Below, piece after piece: positions 63,794 through 64,000 of a DNA stretch of 64,000 nt. The DNA is from Spizellomyces punctatus DAOM BR117 (lineage: Eukaryota; Chytridiomycota; Chytridiomycetes; Spizellomycetales; Spizellomycetaceae). A model generated the notes under the pieces. That model did not search any database, was not told the DNA's origin, and worked only from the letters and a program-made list of their open reading frames with translations. Positions within the stretch are counted from its first letter, which is position 1, and each line of letters begins with the position of its first letter. The DNA is taken from contig NW_015971542.1 of the NCBI RefSeq assembly GCF_000182565.1, positions 1,013,736 through 1,077,735 of the forward strand, given 5' to 3'. The position numbers and the translations under genes are program-made.

Positions 63794-64000
63794 TCACAGT
63801 TCAATCAAAGGGGCCTCTGGTTGGGGTGGAGGCGGGGCCTGCTGTACTACAGGTGCGGGAATGGGGTGCGTGGTGGGTGCGTACCCGACCGGTTGCTGGG
63901 GTGCATATGCCTGGGGCATGTATTGCTGTGGAGGGGTCGCCGGAGGTTGACCGTGCTGAGGCGCAAATGAATGCGTTGGTGGTTGTGTGTACGTATAAGT
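63794..64000 (-). CDS. 3' end of a Pro/Gln/Tyr-rich protein
   Basis: The last 68 codons of a minus-strand gene running off the window; TGA at 63794-63796. The residues are low complexity (QQYMPQAYAPQQPVGYAPTT; PAPVVQQAPPPPQPEAPLIEL). The terminal LIEL resembles the clathrin-binding ends of some endocytic adaptors (Vps27, epsins), which also have Pro/Gln-rich tails; this is only a suggestion. The AT-rich stretch at 63560-63790 would be its 3' untranslated region. Confidence 0.55.
   Translation of the reverse strand, partial: TYTYTQPPTHSFAPQHGQPPATPPQQYMPQAYAPQQPVGYAPTTHPIPAPVVQQAPPPPQPEAPLIEL

Overview
The window is nuclear DNA of a zoosporic, chytrid-like fungus. Genes are dense, spliceosomal introns are small (about 50-110 nt, GT-AG), and the gene content is fungal/opisthokont. 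The clearest lineage marker is a dynein regulatory complex subunit (DRC1-like, 58961-62226), which implies a motile 9+2 flagellum. A SKA1-like kinetochore protein and an AF10-like PHD protein also fit an early-diverging fungus better than a yeast or mould. The standard genetic code works throughout. The species cannot be named from the sequence alone.

Layout. 1-6.6 kb: 3' end of a PRL-type phosphatase, an unknown C-terminally anchored protein, the peroxin PEX3, a type II membrane protein with a DUF3712/LEA-like lumenal part, and a TDT/SLAC1-family transporter. 6.6-8.68 kb: a gene-free repetitive tract with a TATA box, nested tandem repeats and a foldback. 8.7-30.1 kb: kinesin, serine palmitoyltransferase LCB2, exosome RRP41, AF10-like PHD protein, APC subunit CDC16, primase large subunit PRI2, an M50B-type peptidase, a coiled-coil protein, an inositol polyphosphate kinase, a DUF1348 protein, a probable mitoribosomal protein and a 638-aa unknown. 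30.2-43.4 kb: ribosomal protein uS19, VTA1, a NUDX14-like Nudix hydrolase, a Gfo/Idh oxidoreductase, ARPC3, an RRM-like protein, MCM4 and PAM16. 43.4-47.4 kb: repeats surrounding the SKA1-like gene. 47.4-58.6 kb: a stretch rich in mitochondrial genes (ISCA2, FMT1, ICT1, UQCC1/CBP3, an MPV17-family protein, a PPR protein) plus SPT4 and a membrane GST-like protein. 59-64 kb: DRC1, a 1-kb array of the same repeat family that flanks SKA1, and the 3' end of a Pro/Gln-rich gene.

The genes do not form one pathway; they are mostly housekeeping functions (replication, transcription, RNA decay, mitosis, peroxisomes, ESCRT, mitochondria). The striking organisational feature is near-regular alternation of coding strand, giving many head-to-head pairs with only 108-261 bp between start codons. 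The unexplained material is concentrated in three repeat tracts (6.6-8.5, 43.7-47.2 and 62.5-63.5 kb). Exon coordinates quoted were built by eye from splice signals, reading-frame continuity and family similarity; none is supported by transcript data.
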